Shown here in pieces: positions 1-8,759 of a stretch of 64,000 bases of DNA. The notes under the pieces were generated by a model. It did no database searches, was not told the DNA's origin, and saw only the letters and a program-made list of their open reading frames with translations. The stretch's first letter is position 1, and each line of letters opens with the position of its first letter. This DNA comes from Crocinitomicaceae bacterium (lineage in GTDB: Bacteria; Bacteroidota; Bacteroidia; Flavobacteriales_D; Crocinitomicaceae): positions 175,674 through 239,673 of the forward strand of contig JANRBR010000039.1 of the NCBI GenBank assembly GCA_030727405.1. The letters are read 5' to 3'. Position numbers and translations under genes: made by a program.

Positions 1-216
1 GATTTATTGCAATTTATCAATGAGAAAAATTCGGATCAAGCCTTCTTACTGATCGGACACAACGATGGACTTTCCGAACTTGTTTCCTACCTATCAGATA
101 AAAATGTTCAGCTCAAGACATGTGGGTACGTACAACTTTCCTTTCCATTTGAACATTCCGGATTTCTTTCCAAAGGAACTGGAGACATTACACGTGTTTT
201 TCGCGTGAATCAATAA
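1..216 (+). CDS. SixA-like histidine phosphatase, C-terminal fragment
   Basis: The frame is open from base 1, so the gene begins before the window and only about 71 C-terminal residues are seen. The stretch 'LLIGHNDGLSELVSYLSD' matches the second conserved block of SixA-type histidine phosphatases (usually GHNPGL followed by an L-rich helix), which carries the second catalytic His. SixA enzymes remove phosphate from phosphohistidine on signalling proteins, or act on small phosphoesters. The RHG motif holding the catalytic His would lie upstream and cannot be checked. The ORF track's start at base 7 is an internal TTG and not a real start. Family call fairly secure; substrate unknown. Confidence 0.65.
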   Translation, partial: DLLQFINEKNSDQAFLLIGHNDGLSELVSYLSDKNVQLKTCGYVQLSFPFEHSGFLSKGTGDITRVFRVNQ

Positions 217-314
217 CGAGAAAGGCAAACCGGTGGCTTCTTTTCTCTTGCCATGATTCCATTGATTCCTTGAAAATGCCAGCACATCGATCATAAAGTA
301 GCTCTTTGAATGTG

Positions 315-322
315 TATATTTG
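315..322 (+). promoter_or_regulatory. -7 promoter element TATATTTG, 4 nt before the SUFU gene
   Basis: TATATTTG matches the Bacteroidota -7 consensus TAnnTTTG and is followed by TTGC and then ATG at 327. Transcription normally starts a few bases after this element, so the mRNA would have almost no leader. No clear -33 TTG at the usual spacing is seen. Confidence 0.5.
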
Positions 323-326
323 TTGC

Positions 327-941
327 ATGCAAGACCTTAGCTATTTTCTAAAGGAACGTTTTGGTGCGAGTCAGGTAGAAATCCTAAATCGCAACGGCAA
401 CTCATTTCATTTAATTACTTTGCCAGGTTCAAAAGAACTACGTATTCTGATGACCGTTGGATTGTCCGACCATCAAATGAAGGTACATGAAAAACACATG
501 GGAGAGGAATGGAAAGAACTCTATGTACTCATCCCAAGTTATTGGAACCTTTTGGATGAACAAGATGAAAACATGAATTGGGTATTTCATTGGTTAACGA
601 AATTGAAAAACTATGTGGTATCAAAAGACACATGGCTTGGACATGGACACACCATCCCTACTGGAAAGGAATTAGCTATGATTTCGCCCAAAATGAAACA
701 AAATCATTTCATTTTGTCAGATCCACTAGAATTGGAAGATGAATTAAAGCCCATTGCGGCAGGAGATAAAACCATTTATTTCCTCGCATTGATACCTATT
801 TTCGCCGACGAAATGGACTACAAACAAGGAAAAGGAACCGCGAAGTTGTTTGCCAAATTTGCACAACAAAACATTACCGAGAAATTGGATGATTTCCGCT
901 CAACAGTTTTGAAAACTCGATGGAATTTCTTTGCTAAATGA
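327..941 (+). CDS. Suppressor of fused (SUFU) domain protein
   Basis: A 204-residue cytoplasmic protein with no signal peptide or membrane segment. It resembles bacterial SUFU-domain proteins (PF05076 type): the central 'EEWKELYVLIPSYWN' block, the short 'ISPKMKQNHFILSDP' block and the 'IYFLALIPIFADEMDYK' strand-helix are typical. In bacteria such domains often occur singly with unknown function and sometimes as immunity proteins to polymorphic toxins; no toxin gene is visible here. I chose ATG 327 over the tracked TTG 306 because the TTG lies upstream of the likely -7 promoter box. It overlaps the next gene by 4 bases (ATGA), so the two are probably translated together. Confidence 0.7.
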   Translation: MQDLSYFLKERFGASQVEILNRNGNSFHLITLPGSKELRILMTVGLSDHQMKVHEKHMGEEWKELYVLIPSYWNLLDEQDENMNWVFHWLTKLKNYVVSKDTWLGHGHTIPTGKELAMISPKMKQNHFILSDPLELEDELKPIAAGDKTIYFLALIPIFADEMDYKQGKGTAKLFAKFAQQNITEKLDDFRSTVLKTRWNFFAK

Positions 942-1858
942 AACAAAAAACACTCCAAGCACACCTGGCTTTATTCATTGTAAATGTACTTTATGGAGCT
1001 AGTCATGTGCTTGCAAAAGGCGTTATGCCGGATTATTTAACACCAAGCGTGTTTATTTTATTCCGCGTTGCTGGAGCGACACTATTGTTTTGGTTGGTGC
1101 TTAGTTTGACCAATAGCAAACCAATCGAACGTAAGGATTTTCCATTAATCGCACTTTGTGGTCTTTTCGGCGTAGCCATTAACCAGCTTTTTTTCTTTCA
1201 TGGTTTGAACCTTTCATCTGCGATTAATTCAGGAATCATCATGGCATTAAATCCTATCATGGTGGTGATTCTCTCCTTTTTTCTTTTCAAAGAGCGTCTA
1301 ACAAGCTTGAAAATAACAGGAATAACATTGGGCGCAGTTGGAGCCATTTTATTGACGCTTAAAGCATCTTCCCATGTCAGTGATTCACGGCTGGGAGATT
1401 TGTTTTTATTTCTGAATGCTTTAAGTTATGCCATTTATTTAGTGTTGGCTAAACCCTTAATGAAAAAATACAGTCCCATTCAAGTGATCACATGGGTATT
1501 TACATTTGGACTCATTTTTGTGCTCCTCTTTCCACCTACGTTAAGTCAATTGAGTCAAACGAATTTTCAGCGCATTTCAACCGAAATTTGGTGGAAAATA
1601 GCCTATGTCGTCATCGGAGTCACCTTCTTTACTTATTTGTTGACCATTTTTGGATTGAAATACCTGAGTGCAACCGTATCTAGCGCCTACATTTACACCC
1701 AACCAGTCATGGTGATGCTATTTACGTTCTTGTTTGCAAGCATTCATTGGTCAGCAGATTATCGTGGCAGCATCACCTCCGAGAAAATTTTGTATATGTT
1801 CGTTATCTTTACCGGCGTTTACTTGACCTCTAAATCTATTTCAAGAAATGAAAATTAA
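938..1858 (+). CDS. EamA/DMT-superfamily transporter
   Basis: A 306-residue inner-membrane protein with about ten hydrophobic helices arranged as two EamA repeats (about residues 8-140 and 150-300). Each repeat shows typical DMT features, e.g. 'ALFIVNVLYGASHVLAKG' at the start and the 'SSAINSGIIMALNPIMVVIL' helix pair. Members export amino acids, metabolites or drugs; the substrate cannot be read from sequence. The start overlaps the SUFU gene by 4 bases and the end overlaps the peptidase start by 11 bases, so all three are likely one transcript. Confidence 0.85.
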   Translation: MKQKTLQAHLALFIVNVLYGASHVLAKGVMPDYLTPSVFILFRVAGATLLFWLVLSLTNSKPIERKDFPLIALCGLFGVAINQLFFFHGLNLSSAINSGIIMALNPIMVVILSFFLFKERLTSLKITGITLGAVGAILLTLKASSHVSDSRLGDLFLFLNALSYAIYLVLAKPLMKKYSPIQVITWVFTFGLIFVLLFPPTLSQLSQTNFQRISTEIWWKIAYVVIGVTFFTYLLTIFGLKYLSATVSSAYIYTQPVMVMLFTFLFASIHWSADYRGSITSEKILYMFVIFTGVYLTSKSISRNEN

Positions 1859-4643
1859 CCTACTCATCTTGTTTCTGTTATTTGTTTCCTTTGGATGGGG
1901 ACAGAAAAAACCCATTGACCACACTTCTTATAAAGAATGGAAACGAACGGAAAAACAACAATTTAGCACCAATGGAAATTGGATCACTTTTGAAATCAAT
2001 CCACTTCTTGGAGATGGATACCTACATTGGTATGAAACGGCTACCGGGAAACACGACTCACTGCTTCGTGGCAAGGATGCCCAATTAGATCCAAATGGAC
2101 AATTCATCGCCTGGAAGGTAACACCTGGATTTGATACCTTACGTACATGCGAATTGAACAAAGTAGATAGGAAAAAATGGCCTAAGGATAGTTTGTTTAT
2201 TTACATCACCGCGGATGACTCCTTGATTAAACTTCCCAAATTAAAGTCCTTCACTCGGAGTGAGGATGCCTCGGTTCTGGCTTATTTGACAGAAGCAAGT
2301 CCAAAATCAACACTCGAAGAAAAAAAATCGTTCTTTCAAAAACATTGGCCATTTAAAAAGGATGAAAAGCCGGTTGAGAAACCAAAAAGCGATGGACATC
2401 AACTCACCATTTGGACAAATACTTATTCTTGGAGTTTACCGAACGTAACAAAATACTCCCTCCCCAAAAACGGAAAATATGCTGCAGTCGTTGCGCACCA
2501 GAAACTCAAAAACGACTCATCACAAGTAAGGATTTATGACGTTACAACGCAACAAATTGTCAAAGAATTTGATCGAAACATTGCATGTGAATTACCAATA
2601 TGGAACGAAGATGCCACAAAATTGGCGTTCTTTTCGAGTAACGACACGAGTAAAGTAAAGCAATATGAATTGGTTGTTTTTGACCTCATTTCGAATAAAA
2701 CGTGGACATTAGGAGATACCTTGTTGACAAGGGGATTGGATTCCTTGAAAGGGATTTCCGAAAATAGAACGCCCATTTTTACTGAAGATAACCGTTTCTT
2801 ATTCTTTGGCGTGTGTGATCGAGTTAAACCAGAAGTAAAGGACACGCTTTTGGAATCGGAAAAAGTTCGCGTGGACATTTGGCATTATCAAGACCAAGAA
2901 ATCCAAGCGCAGCAACTTGTTCAATTGTCACAAACAAAAAAACGAAGCGACATTCATGTATTTCGCTTCAGTGATGAGAAAATCATCCCTTTGAGCAATG
3001 ATACCTTGACTGTCCGTTTTTCGAATCGAATCGAAGGCAATTATGTCCTGGCAACAAGCAATGAATCATACGCCATTCAACAACAATGGAAAGCACCTGG
3101 ACTAGAAGATGTATACCGCATTTCGTTAATTGATGGCTCGATAGAAATCCTCGCAAAAGGTCTCGCCTATCCAGGGATGCTTTCTCCGAAAGGAAAGTAT
3201 TTTACGTATTTCAATCCAACAAAAAATCAATACATCTTGCTGGATATCGCGGCGAAATCGCTTTCGAACATGAACGCAAATCGCAAAGACATCACCTGGA
3301 ATGAGGACATCAACGGTCAACCAATGGAAGCAGGTCCGGAAGGATGGTTTGGCTTCGATCGCAGCGAAGAGCATGTTTACTTTAAGTCCCGTTTCGACCT
3401 TTGGGATTATCAAATCAGTTCACAGAATTTAAAATCCCTCACCAATGAATGGGCAACGAAAAATAACATTCGCCTGGACCTCATTCAATGGGACGCTGAC
3501 AGCGTTTACATTGATTTAAACGATTGTTATGTGACAAGCTTTGACCTTGCCTCGAAAAAAGAAGGAATTCATCTGGTTGATGCAGATGAAGCGAATGGCC
3601 TGCGACAAATCATCGAAATTCCTGCACGCATTTCTTTGATTGAACGTTCACCAAACAAGCAATGGTATTTTTTCCGTAGAATGACTGTTTCGCAGTATCC
3701 TGAATTAGAATTGTGGAATGAACGACTTCAATTGAATGCTGTTTTGTCAAAAACGAATCCTCAGCAAGCAAATTATAACTGGGCAACTAGTGAATTGGTC
3801 AAGTGGAAAACCTATGACGGACAACAATTAGAAGGGATCCTGTACAAACCTTTGGATTACGATGCAACAAAAAAATACCCGCTCCTTTTGTATTACTACG
3901 AACTAAATTCAGATAACCTAAACAACTATCAAAGCCCTCGTCCATCAGCAAGTACCATTAACCCAACCGAATATGCATCAGCGGGCTACCTGGTGTTTAT
4001 TCCAGATATTCGATATGAAATCGGACATCCTGCCAAATCGGCATATAATTGCATCATGAGCGCAACAGATTTCTTACTAAAAAATTATCCCATTGATTCT
4101 ACTCGAATGGGCTTACAAGGACAAAGCTGGGGAGGTTATCAGACAGCACAATTAATTACCATGACCAAAAGGTATGCTGCCGCAATGGCTGGGGCTCCAG
4201 TCAGCAATATGATTTCTGCTTACGGAGGCATTCGATGGGGCTCTGGATTAAACCGCCAATTTCAATACGAATCAACGCAAAGCCGAATCGGAAAAACGAT
4301 CTGGGAAGCTCCTGAATTGTACATCGAAAATTCTCCCTTGTTCCATTTACCCAATGTTAAAACACCTTTACTAATCATGTCAAATGACCGTGATGGAGCA
4401 GTTCCTTGGTATCAAGGGCTTGAATTATACAATGGAATGAGAAGACTAGGTAAACCATGTTGGATGTTGAATTACAACGATGATAACCACAACCTTACTA
4501 AACTTCCATACAAAATGGACCTAAGCATTCGCATGCGGCAATTTTTTGATCATTATTTACAAAATAAGCCTGCACCAAAATGGATGACCGAAGGAATTCC
4601 GGCGATTGATAAAGGCAAACAGTTCGGCTACGAAACAGAATAG
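1848..4643 (+). CDS. S9-family (prolyl oligopeptidase-type) serine peptidase, secreted
   Basis: A 931-residue protein with an N-terminal signal peptide (hydrophobic 'LLILFLLFVSFGWG', cleavage near residue 18-20). The first two thirds is a beta-propeller-like region; the last ~280 residues form the alpha/beta-hydrolase domain. Nucleophile motif 'GQSWGGYQ' (Ser near 760), acidic-residue motif 'NDRDGAVPW' near 847, and His in 'DDNHNL' near 881 complete the triad. S9 enzymes cleave short peptides, often after proline or as dipeptidases. No type A sorting domain is present, so a periplasmic location is likely. Its start lies inside the end of the transporter gene. Exact peptidase specificity is not determined. 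Confidence 0.85.
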   Translation: MKINLLILFLLFVSFGWGQKKPIDHTSYKEWKRTEKQQFSTNGNWITFEINPLLGDGYLHWYETATGKHDSLLRGKDAQLDPNGQFIAWKVTPGFDTLRTCELNKVDRKKWPKDSLFIYITADDSLIKLPKLKSFTRSEDASVLAYLTEASPKSTLEEKKSFFQKHWPFKKDEKPVEKPKSDGHQLTIWTNTYSWSLPNVTKYSLPKNGKYAAVVAHQKLKNDSSQVRIYDVTTQQIVKEFDRNIACELPIWNEDATKLAFFSSNDTSKVKQYELVVFDLISNKTWTLGDTLLTRGLDSLKGISENRTPIFTEDNRFLFFGVCDRVKPEVKDTLLESEKVRVDIWHYQDQEIQAQQLVQLSQTKKRSDIHVFRFSDEKIIPLSNDTLTVRFSNRIEGNYVLATSNESYAIQQQWKAPGLEDVYRISLIDGSIEILAKGLAYPGMLSPKGKYFTYFNPTKNQYILLDIAAKSLSNMNANRKDITWNEDINGQPMEAGPEGWFGFDRSEEHVYFKSRFDLWDYQISSQNLKSLTNEWATKNNIRLDLIQWDADSVYIDLNDCYVTSFDLASKKEGIHLVDADEANGLRQIIEIPARISLIERSPNKQWYFFRRMTVSQYPELELWNERLQLNAVLSKTNPQQANYNWATSELVKWKTYDGQQLEGILYKPLDYDATKKYPLLLYYYELNSDNLNNYQSPRPSASTINPTEYASAGYLVFIPDIRYEIGHPAKSAYNCIMSATDFLLKNYPIDSTRMGLQGQSWGGYQTAQLITMTKRYAAAMAGAPVSNMISAYGGIRWGSGLNRQFQYESTQSRIGKTIWEAPELYIENSPLFHLPNVKTPLLIMSNDRDGAVPWYQGLELYNGMRRLGKPCWMLNYNDDNHNLTKLPYKMDLSIRMRQFFDHYLQNKPAPKWMTEGIPAIDKGKQFGYETE

Positions 4644-4666
4644 AACTTTCCTTGTGCTTTGGACCA

Positions 4667-5449
4667 CTATTCAGACTTGGCTTGTTTATTTTCCGAATTG
4701 GGCTTAAAATCATAAGTGACTTGAATTTCACTGGAAACAGACTGTTTTTCAGCTTGAATCCGTAGTTCTTCCTCTTCCTTAAGACGCATTCGTTCGAGGT
4801 ACATTCCTTCGAAATCAGGTGGTTCGATTCCCATTTCTTTTTCGATTTCGTATTGGTATTTTGGACGCTGTGGACCTCGGCGTCGGTAATAAATTGCTAG
4901 AATCACCCCGACAACCATGCCGCTGAGGTGTCCTTCCCAAGAAATCCGTTCCTTGGTAGGGAAAATCCCCCAAATCATCGATCCATAAAGAAAAACAATG
5001 AACAAAGACAAGGCTTGTAAGGGCAAGTATTTTCGAAGAACACCCGATGTAAATAAGAATGCTGCAAGACAATAAATCACTCCACTCATTCCGATGTGAT
5101 GCGCACCATTGTCAGCTGCCAGAAGCCACAATAGAAATCCGGTGAGAAACCAAGCGAAAAAAAATACCCGCAAAGCAATTTCTTTATAGGAATAAAACAA
5201 TAAAGTAATGAGTAAAAAAGCTGGAATGGAGTTGTTTAAAATATGCCTCGCATCTGAATGCGCATGAATCCATGGCATAAAAATTAAACCTTTCAAGCCT
5301 GGTAGTTGTTTAGGTACAACACCTAAGGAATGAAAGTCATATATGAACAAGAAGTCTGCCCAGTAAAACAACCACATCATGACCAACACAATGATCGCTG
5401 GAACAACCGCATGGCGCAAATGATGATCAAATTGGTTTGTTGTTTGCAT
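4667..5449 (-). CDS. Rhomboid-family intramembrane serine protease
   Basis: A six-helix membrane protein of about 260 residues. The catalytic serine motif 'HHIGMSGVIYCLAAF' (GxSG) lies in one helix and the partner histidine is in 'SWEGHLSGMVVG' in a later helix; the first luminal loop is preceded by 'HILNNSIPAFLL'. Rhomboids cleave transmembrane segments of membrane proteins. A charged, coiled C-terminal tail of ~60 residues follows the last helix. The ORF track extends to 5533, but the first 28 residues there look unlike the family, so I prefer the internal ATG at 5449, preceded by a TATCTTTTG sequence close to a -7 element. It is divergent from the DUF2480 gene and convergent with the peptidase, with no terminator seen between. 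Confidence 0.85.
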   Translation of the reverse strand: MQTTNQFDHHLRHAVVPAIIVLVMMWLFYWADFLFIYDFHSLGVVPKQLPGLKGLIFMPWIHAHSDARHILNNSIPAFLLITLLFYSYKEIALRVFFFAWFLTGFLLWLLAADNGAHHIGMSGVIYCLAAFLFTSGVLRKYLPLQALSLFIVFLYGSMIWGIFPTKERISWEGHLSGMVVGVILAIYYRRRGPQRPKYQYEIEKEMGIEPPDFEGMYLERMRLKEEEELRIQAEKQSVSSEIQVTYDFKPNSENKQAKSE

Positions 5450-5534
5450 GGCATGATCGAAGTCAAAAGATATGCCTTTATTAAAATACTGACAGTCTGT
5501 CGCAGAAATACGAAGCCTGTTTTTCACAATCAAC

Positions 5535-5542
5535 TATCTTTG
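5535..5542 (+). promoter_or_regulatory. -7 promoter element TATCTTTG, 4 nt before DUF2480
   Basis: TATCTTTG fits TAnnTTTG and is followed by CGTT and then ATG at 5547. This predicts a leaderless or nearly leaderless transcript for the DUF2480-menA pair. Confidence 0.55.
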
Positions 5543-5546
5543 CGTT

Positions 5547-6050
5547 ATGGACGAAATTAAAAATAAGGTCAAGGAAAGCGGTCTCATTCAATTGGACTTG
5601 GCTGATTTCAAACCCAAAGAAAAAATGGTGGAACTTGACTTGGCGTCACAGCTTTGGCAGGGACTTGTGCTGAAAGAAAAAGACTTTCGAACTTGGATCA
5701 AAACAGAAAACTGGGAACAATATGAAAACCATGCGGTTTACATTCATTGCTCTGCAGATGCCATCATTCCTACTTGGGCATACATGCTCGTGGCTTCTGC
5801 CCTTCACACAAGGTCCGCCAATGTAGTTGTTGGGTCAAAAGCAGCACTTGAAAAAGCGCTCATCAAAAAAAACATCGAACAACTAGACTTAACTGATTTC
5901 CAAGATGGAAAAGTGATCATCAAAGGATGCAGCGACATTTCCTGTCCAGAATTCGCGATGGTGACACTCGTGCAAAAGTTACAATCGACTGTTGTTTCTA
6001 TCATGTACGGCGAACCATGTTCTACCGTTCCCATTTACAAACGCAAATAA
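5547..6050 (+). CDS. DUF2480 family protein
   Basis: A 167-residue soluble protein matching the Bacteroidota-restricted DUF2480 family (recognised from blocks such as 'SGLIQLDLADF', 'DLASQLWQGLVLKEKDFR' and the Cys-containing 'GCSDISCPEFAMVTLVQKLQ'). Function is unknown. No signal peptide or membrane segment. It is followed one base later by menA, so the two share a transcript; the pairing suggests at most a housekeeping role and does not define a function. The start is fixed by the promoter box 4 nt upstream. Confidence 0.85.
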   Translation: MDEIKNKVKESGLIQLDLADFKPKEKMVELDLASQLWQGLVLKEKDFRTWIKTENWEQYENHAVYIHCSADAIIPTWAYMLVASALHTRSANVVVGSKAALEKALIKKNIEQLDLTDFQDGKVIIKGCSDISCPEFAMVTLVQKLQSTVVSIMYGEPCSTVPIYKRK

Positions 6051-6051
6051 C

Positions 6052-6960
6052 ATGAATATAAAAGCTTGGCTCAATGCTGCGAGATTAAGAACCTTGCCAC
6101 TATCCGTTTCAGGAATCATTGTGGGTTCGGGACTTGCCGCTGCTCTAGACAAATGGGATGGCCTGATTTTCACATTGGCCATGTTCACGACCATTGGATT
6201 TCAAGTAGTTTCCAATTTCGCAAATGATTTGGGAGATAGTCAAAAAGGAACCGATAATGAAAAGCGTGTTGGACCGAAACGAACCATACAAGCAGGACAT
6301 ATTTCGCCACTTTCCATGAAGCGCGGAATTGTGATTACATCCTTTCTTTCTGGGTTAAGTGCTATTTACCTCATTTTCATTAGCTCAAAAAATTTAAACT
6401 CCCAATCATTGTTCTTTTTTCTCATCCTTGCTGGATTATGCATACTTGCTGCCATCACTTACACGGTAGGAAAAAATGCATATGGATACCGCGGACTTGG
6501 TGACATCATGGTCTTCATTTTCTTCGGTTTGGTGAGTGTTTTGGGAGTTTTCAGGTTGTATGGATTGTCTTTTGAGTGGCTTACTCTTTTTCCTGCGATC
6601 ACTATAGGTTTATGGAGTACTGCTGTTTTAAACTTGAACAATTTAAGGGACATAGAAAACGATCGCTTGTCGAAAAAAAATACGATGATTGTCAAATTGG
6701 GCTATGAAAAAGGAAAAAAATACCATGCCTTTTTGATTGTCGGTGGAGCGGTGCTTTGGTGGACAACGGTCTACCTTCTTGCCAAACTTTCAATGAACCC
6801 GTATTTATTCCTTTCGCTGATCCCGAGTGTTTTTCTATTGATTCATTTGAAAAAAGTATTTTTTACAATGGACCCAGCAAAGCTCGATGGAGAATTGAAA
6901 AAAGTGGCATTATTGACTTTTTTCTCAGCGTTATTGTTTTCACTCACCTTGAATTATTAA
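6052..6960 (+). CDS. menA: 1,4-dihydroxy-2-naphthoate polyprenyltransferase (MenA)
   Basis: A UbiA-superfamily membrane prenyltransferase of 302 residues that attaches the polyprenyl chain to 1,4-dihydroxy-2-naphthoate in menaquinone synthesis. The first Asp-rich motif region is 'NDLGDSQKGTDNEKRVGP', whose KGTDNExRxGP form is characteristic of MenA rather than UbiA; the second is 'NLRDIENDRLSKKNTM'. About eight to nine hydrophobic helices are visible. The ORF track starts at 5992 inside DUF2480; ATG 6052 gives the usual MenA N-terminus ('MNIKAWLNAARLRTLPLSVSG') and sits one base after the DUF2480 stop. Confidence 0.92.
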   Translation: MNIKAWLNAARLRTLPLSVSGIIVGSGLAAALDKWDGLIFTLAMFTTIGFQVVSNFANDLGDSQKGTDNEKRVGPKRTIQAGHISPLSMKRGIVITSFLSGLSAIYLIFISSKNLNSQSLFFFLILAGLCILAAITYTVGKNAYGYRGLGDIMVFIFFGLVSVLGVFRLYGLSFEWLTLFPAITIGLWSTAVLNLNNLRDIENDRLSKKNTMIVKLGYEKGKKYHAFLIVGGAVLWWTTVYLLAKLSMNPYLFLSLIPSVFLLIHLKKVFFTMDPAKLDGELKKVALLTFFSALLFSLTLNY

Positions 6961-7007
6961 TTTTATTTAACATTAAGAATTGTCCAAATTTGGTAGATTA
7001 ATTTCCT

Positions 7008-7015
7008 TAAATTTG
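7008..7015 (+). promoter_or_regulatory. -7 promoter element TAAATTTG for etfBA
   Basis: TAAATTTG lies 23 bases before the etfB ATG in a 78-bp intergenic gap. A TTG at 6990-6992 is a possible -33 element, though its 15-base spacing is shorter than usual. Confidence 0.5.
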
Positions 7016-7038
7016 CATCACTTTTAAAAGATTAGAAC

Positions 7039-7779
7039 ATGAATATTTTGGTTTGCATCAGTAAAGCTCCAGATACCACTTCTAAAATCGCGTTTACAAA
7101 TAACCTAACGCAATTCGATGAAAATGGAGTTCAATATATTGTTAATCCATATGACGAGTGGTATGCACTTGTTCGTGCATTGGAAATAAAAGAATCCATT
7201 GGTGGAAATGTTACCATTGTAACGGTAGGAACCGTTTCAGATGAAGCGGTAATCCGCAAAGCATTAGCCATTGGAGCAGATGAAGCTGTTCGGATTGATG
7301 CAGATCCAAAAGATGCCTTCTTTGTTGCTTCGCAAATTGCCGGTTACGCGAAATCAAAAGGTTTTGACTTGGTAATGACTGGAAAAGAAACCATTAATTA
7401 CAATGGATCTCAAGTAGGTGGAATGATTGCAGAATCTCTTGACCTCCCATTTATTTCTTTGGCGACAAAATTGGATGCAAATGGATCCTTACTTACCTTG
7501 GAACGAGAAATCGTTGGAGGAGTTCAAGTCGTAGAAGTTCAGCTTCCGGCAGTTGTATCGTGTGCAAAAGGAATGGCGGAACAACGCATACCTAACATGC
7601 GTGGAATTATGGCTGCAAGAACAAAGCCATTAACAGTTATTCCTGCTGAAGAAGTGGAAGATTTAACCAATTACGTGGCATATCAAATGCCGAATGCAAA
7701 ATCTTCCGTTAAACTAATTGATCCTTCAAACATGGATGAGCTTGTCGCTCTATTACACAATGAAGCTAAAGTAATTTAA
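7039..7779 (+). CDS. etfB: Electron transfer flavoprotein, beta subunit
   Basis: A 246-residue EtfB, normal length for the family. The N-terminus 'MNILVCISKAPDTTSKIAF' and the following 'NPYDEWYALVRALEIKE' block are characteristic, as is 'DLVMTGKETINYNGSQVGGM'. EtfB binds AMP and, with EtfA, accepts electrons from acyl-CoA dehydrogenases and related flavoenzymes and passes them to ETF-quinone oxidoreductase. Cytoplasmic. Followed 10 bases later by etfA. Confidence 0.95.
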   Translation: MNILVCISKAPDTTSKIAFTNNLTQFDENGVQYIVNPYDEWYALVRALEIKESIGGNVTIVTVGTVSDEAVIRKALAIGADEAVRIDADPKDAFFVASQIAGYAKSKGFDLVMTGKETINYNGSQVGGMIAESLDLPFISLATKLDANGSLLTLEREIVGGVQVVEVQLPAVVSCAKGMAEQRIPNMRGIMAARTKPLTVIPAEEVEDLTNYVAYQMPNAKSSVKLIDPSNMDELVALLHNEAKVI

Positions 7780-7789
7780 GAAAAGTCAC

Positions 7790-8731
7790 ATGGTACTCGT
7801 ATATATCAATTCAACAACTGGATTATCCAAAGCAGCTTTGGAAACAGTTACTTATGGTAAAAAATTAGGCAATGATGTTACCGTCATAACAAACGGTTCA
7901 GCCTCTGCAGATCAATTGGCCAATTTAGGTGAATACGGCGCGAGTAAGGTCTTGGTAGATCGCTCAGTCGATGGTGAAGATCCACAACAACTTGCCCGAT
8001 TAATTGCTTCAGTAGCGGATCAAGTTTCTGCTTCAACAGTAATCTTTTCTCATGATATTTATGGGAAAGCAGTAGCTCCTAGACTTTCTGTACGCATGAA
8101 GGCCGGTTTGATTTCCGGAGCGATTGCCGTTCCAGAGGCGGATGGATCAATTAAAGTCAATGTTTTCTCAGGGAAGGCAGTTGGATTTGTAAAAGTGACA
8201 AGCGCTAAACAAATCATCTCTTTGCTTCCTAATAGCATTCAACCAGAAAAAACAGCATCGACTTGTGGCGTTGAAGAAATTAGTGGCCTAGCAGGAAATA
8301 GCTCAATCAAAGTGCTTGAAACGAAGAAGCCTGAAGGAAACATTCCTTTGCCTGAAGCAGAACTTGTTGTTTCAGCAGGGCGTGGATTAAAAGGCCCTGA
8401 AAACTGGGGAATGATTGATGATTTGGCATCGGCTTTGGGTGCAGCAACGGCTTGTTCTCGTCCAGTTGCGGACATCGGATGGAGACCTCATCACGAGCAC
8501 GTTGGACAAACAGGTGTAGCGATTAGACCAAATTTATACATTGCTGTCGGGATTTCTGGCGCCATTCAACACCTTGCTGGTGTGAACGGATCCAAAGTCA
8601 TCGTGGTCGTTAATACAGATACAGAAGCTCCTTTCTTTAAAGCAGCTGATTATGGCGTGGTTGGCGATGCATTTGAAGTGATTCCTAGATTAACGGAAGC
8701 AGTGAAACGATTCAAAGCGAATCAACATTAA
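7790..8731 (+). CDS. etfA: Electron transfer flavoprotein, alpha subunit
   Basis: A 313-residue EtfA. The FAD-binding signature is clear: 'SRPVADIGW', then 'HVGQTGVAIRPNLYIAVGIS', 'GAIQHLAGV' and 'VVNTDTEAPFF'. It carries the redox FAD of the ETF heterodimer. Ten bases after etfB, so one transcript. No acyl-CoA dehydrogenase or ETF:quinone oxidoreductase gene lies in the window. Confidence 0.95.
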   Translation: MVLVYINSTTGLSKAALETVTYGKKLGNDVTVITNGSASADQLANLGEYGASKVLVDRSVDGEDPQQLARLIASVADQVSASTVIFSHDIYGKAVAPRLSVRMKAGLISGAIAVPEADGSIKVNVFSGKAVGFVKVTSAKQIISLLPNSIQPEKTASTCGVEEISGLAGNSSIKVLETKKPEGNIPLPEAELVVSAGRGLKGPENWGMIDDLASALGAATACSRPVADIGWRPHHEHVGQTGVAIRPNLYIAVGISGAIQHLAGVNGSKVIVVVNTDTEAPFFKAADYGVVGDAFEVIPRLTEAVKRFKANQH

Positions 8732-8759
8732 TTCATTACCTTCGTAAGAAAGAAGCCAA

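Noticed and set aside
219-250. Possible terminator after the SixA-like gene (GAGAAA...TTTCTC)
   Set aside because: The stem is mostly A-T and does not stack continuously; no T-run after it.
5450-5533. N-terminal 28-residue extension of the rhomboid protease
   Set aside because: Sequence is unlike the family and overlaps the likely promoter region; the internal ATG fits better.
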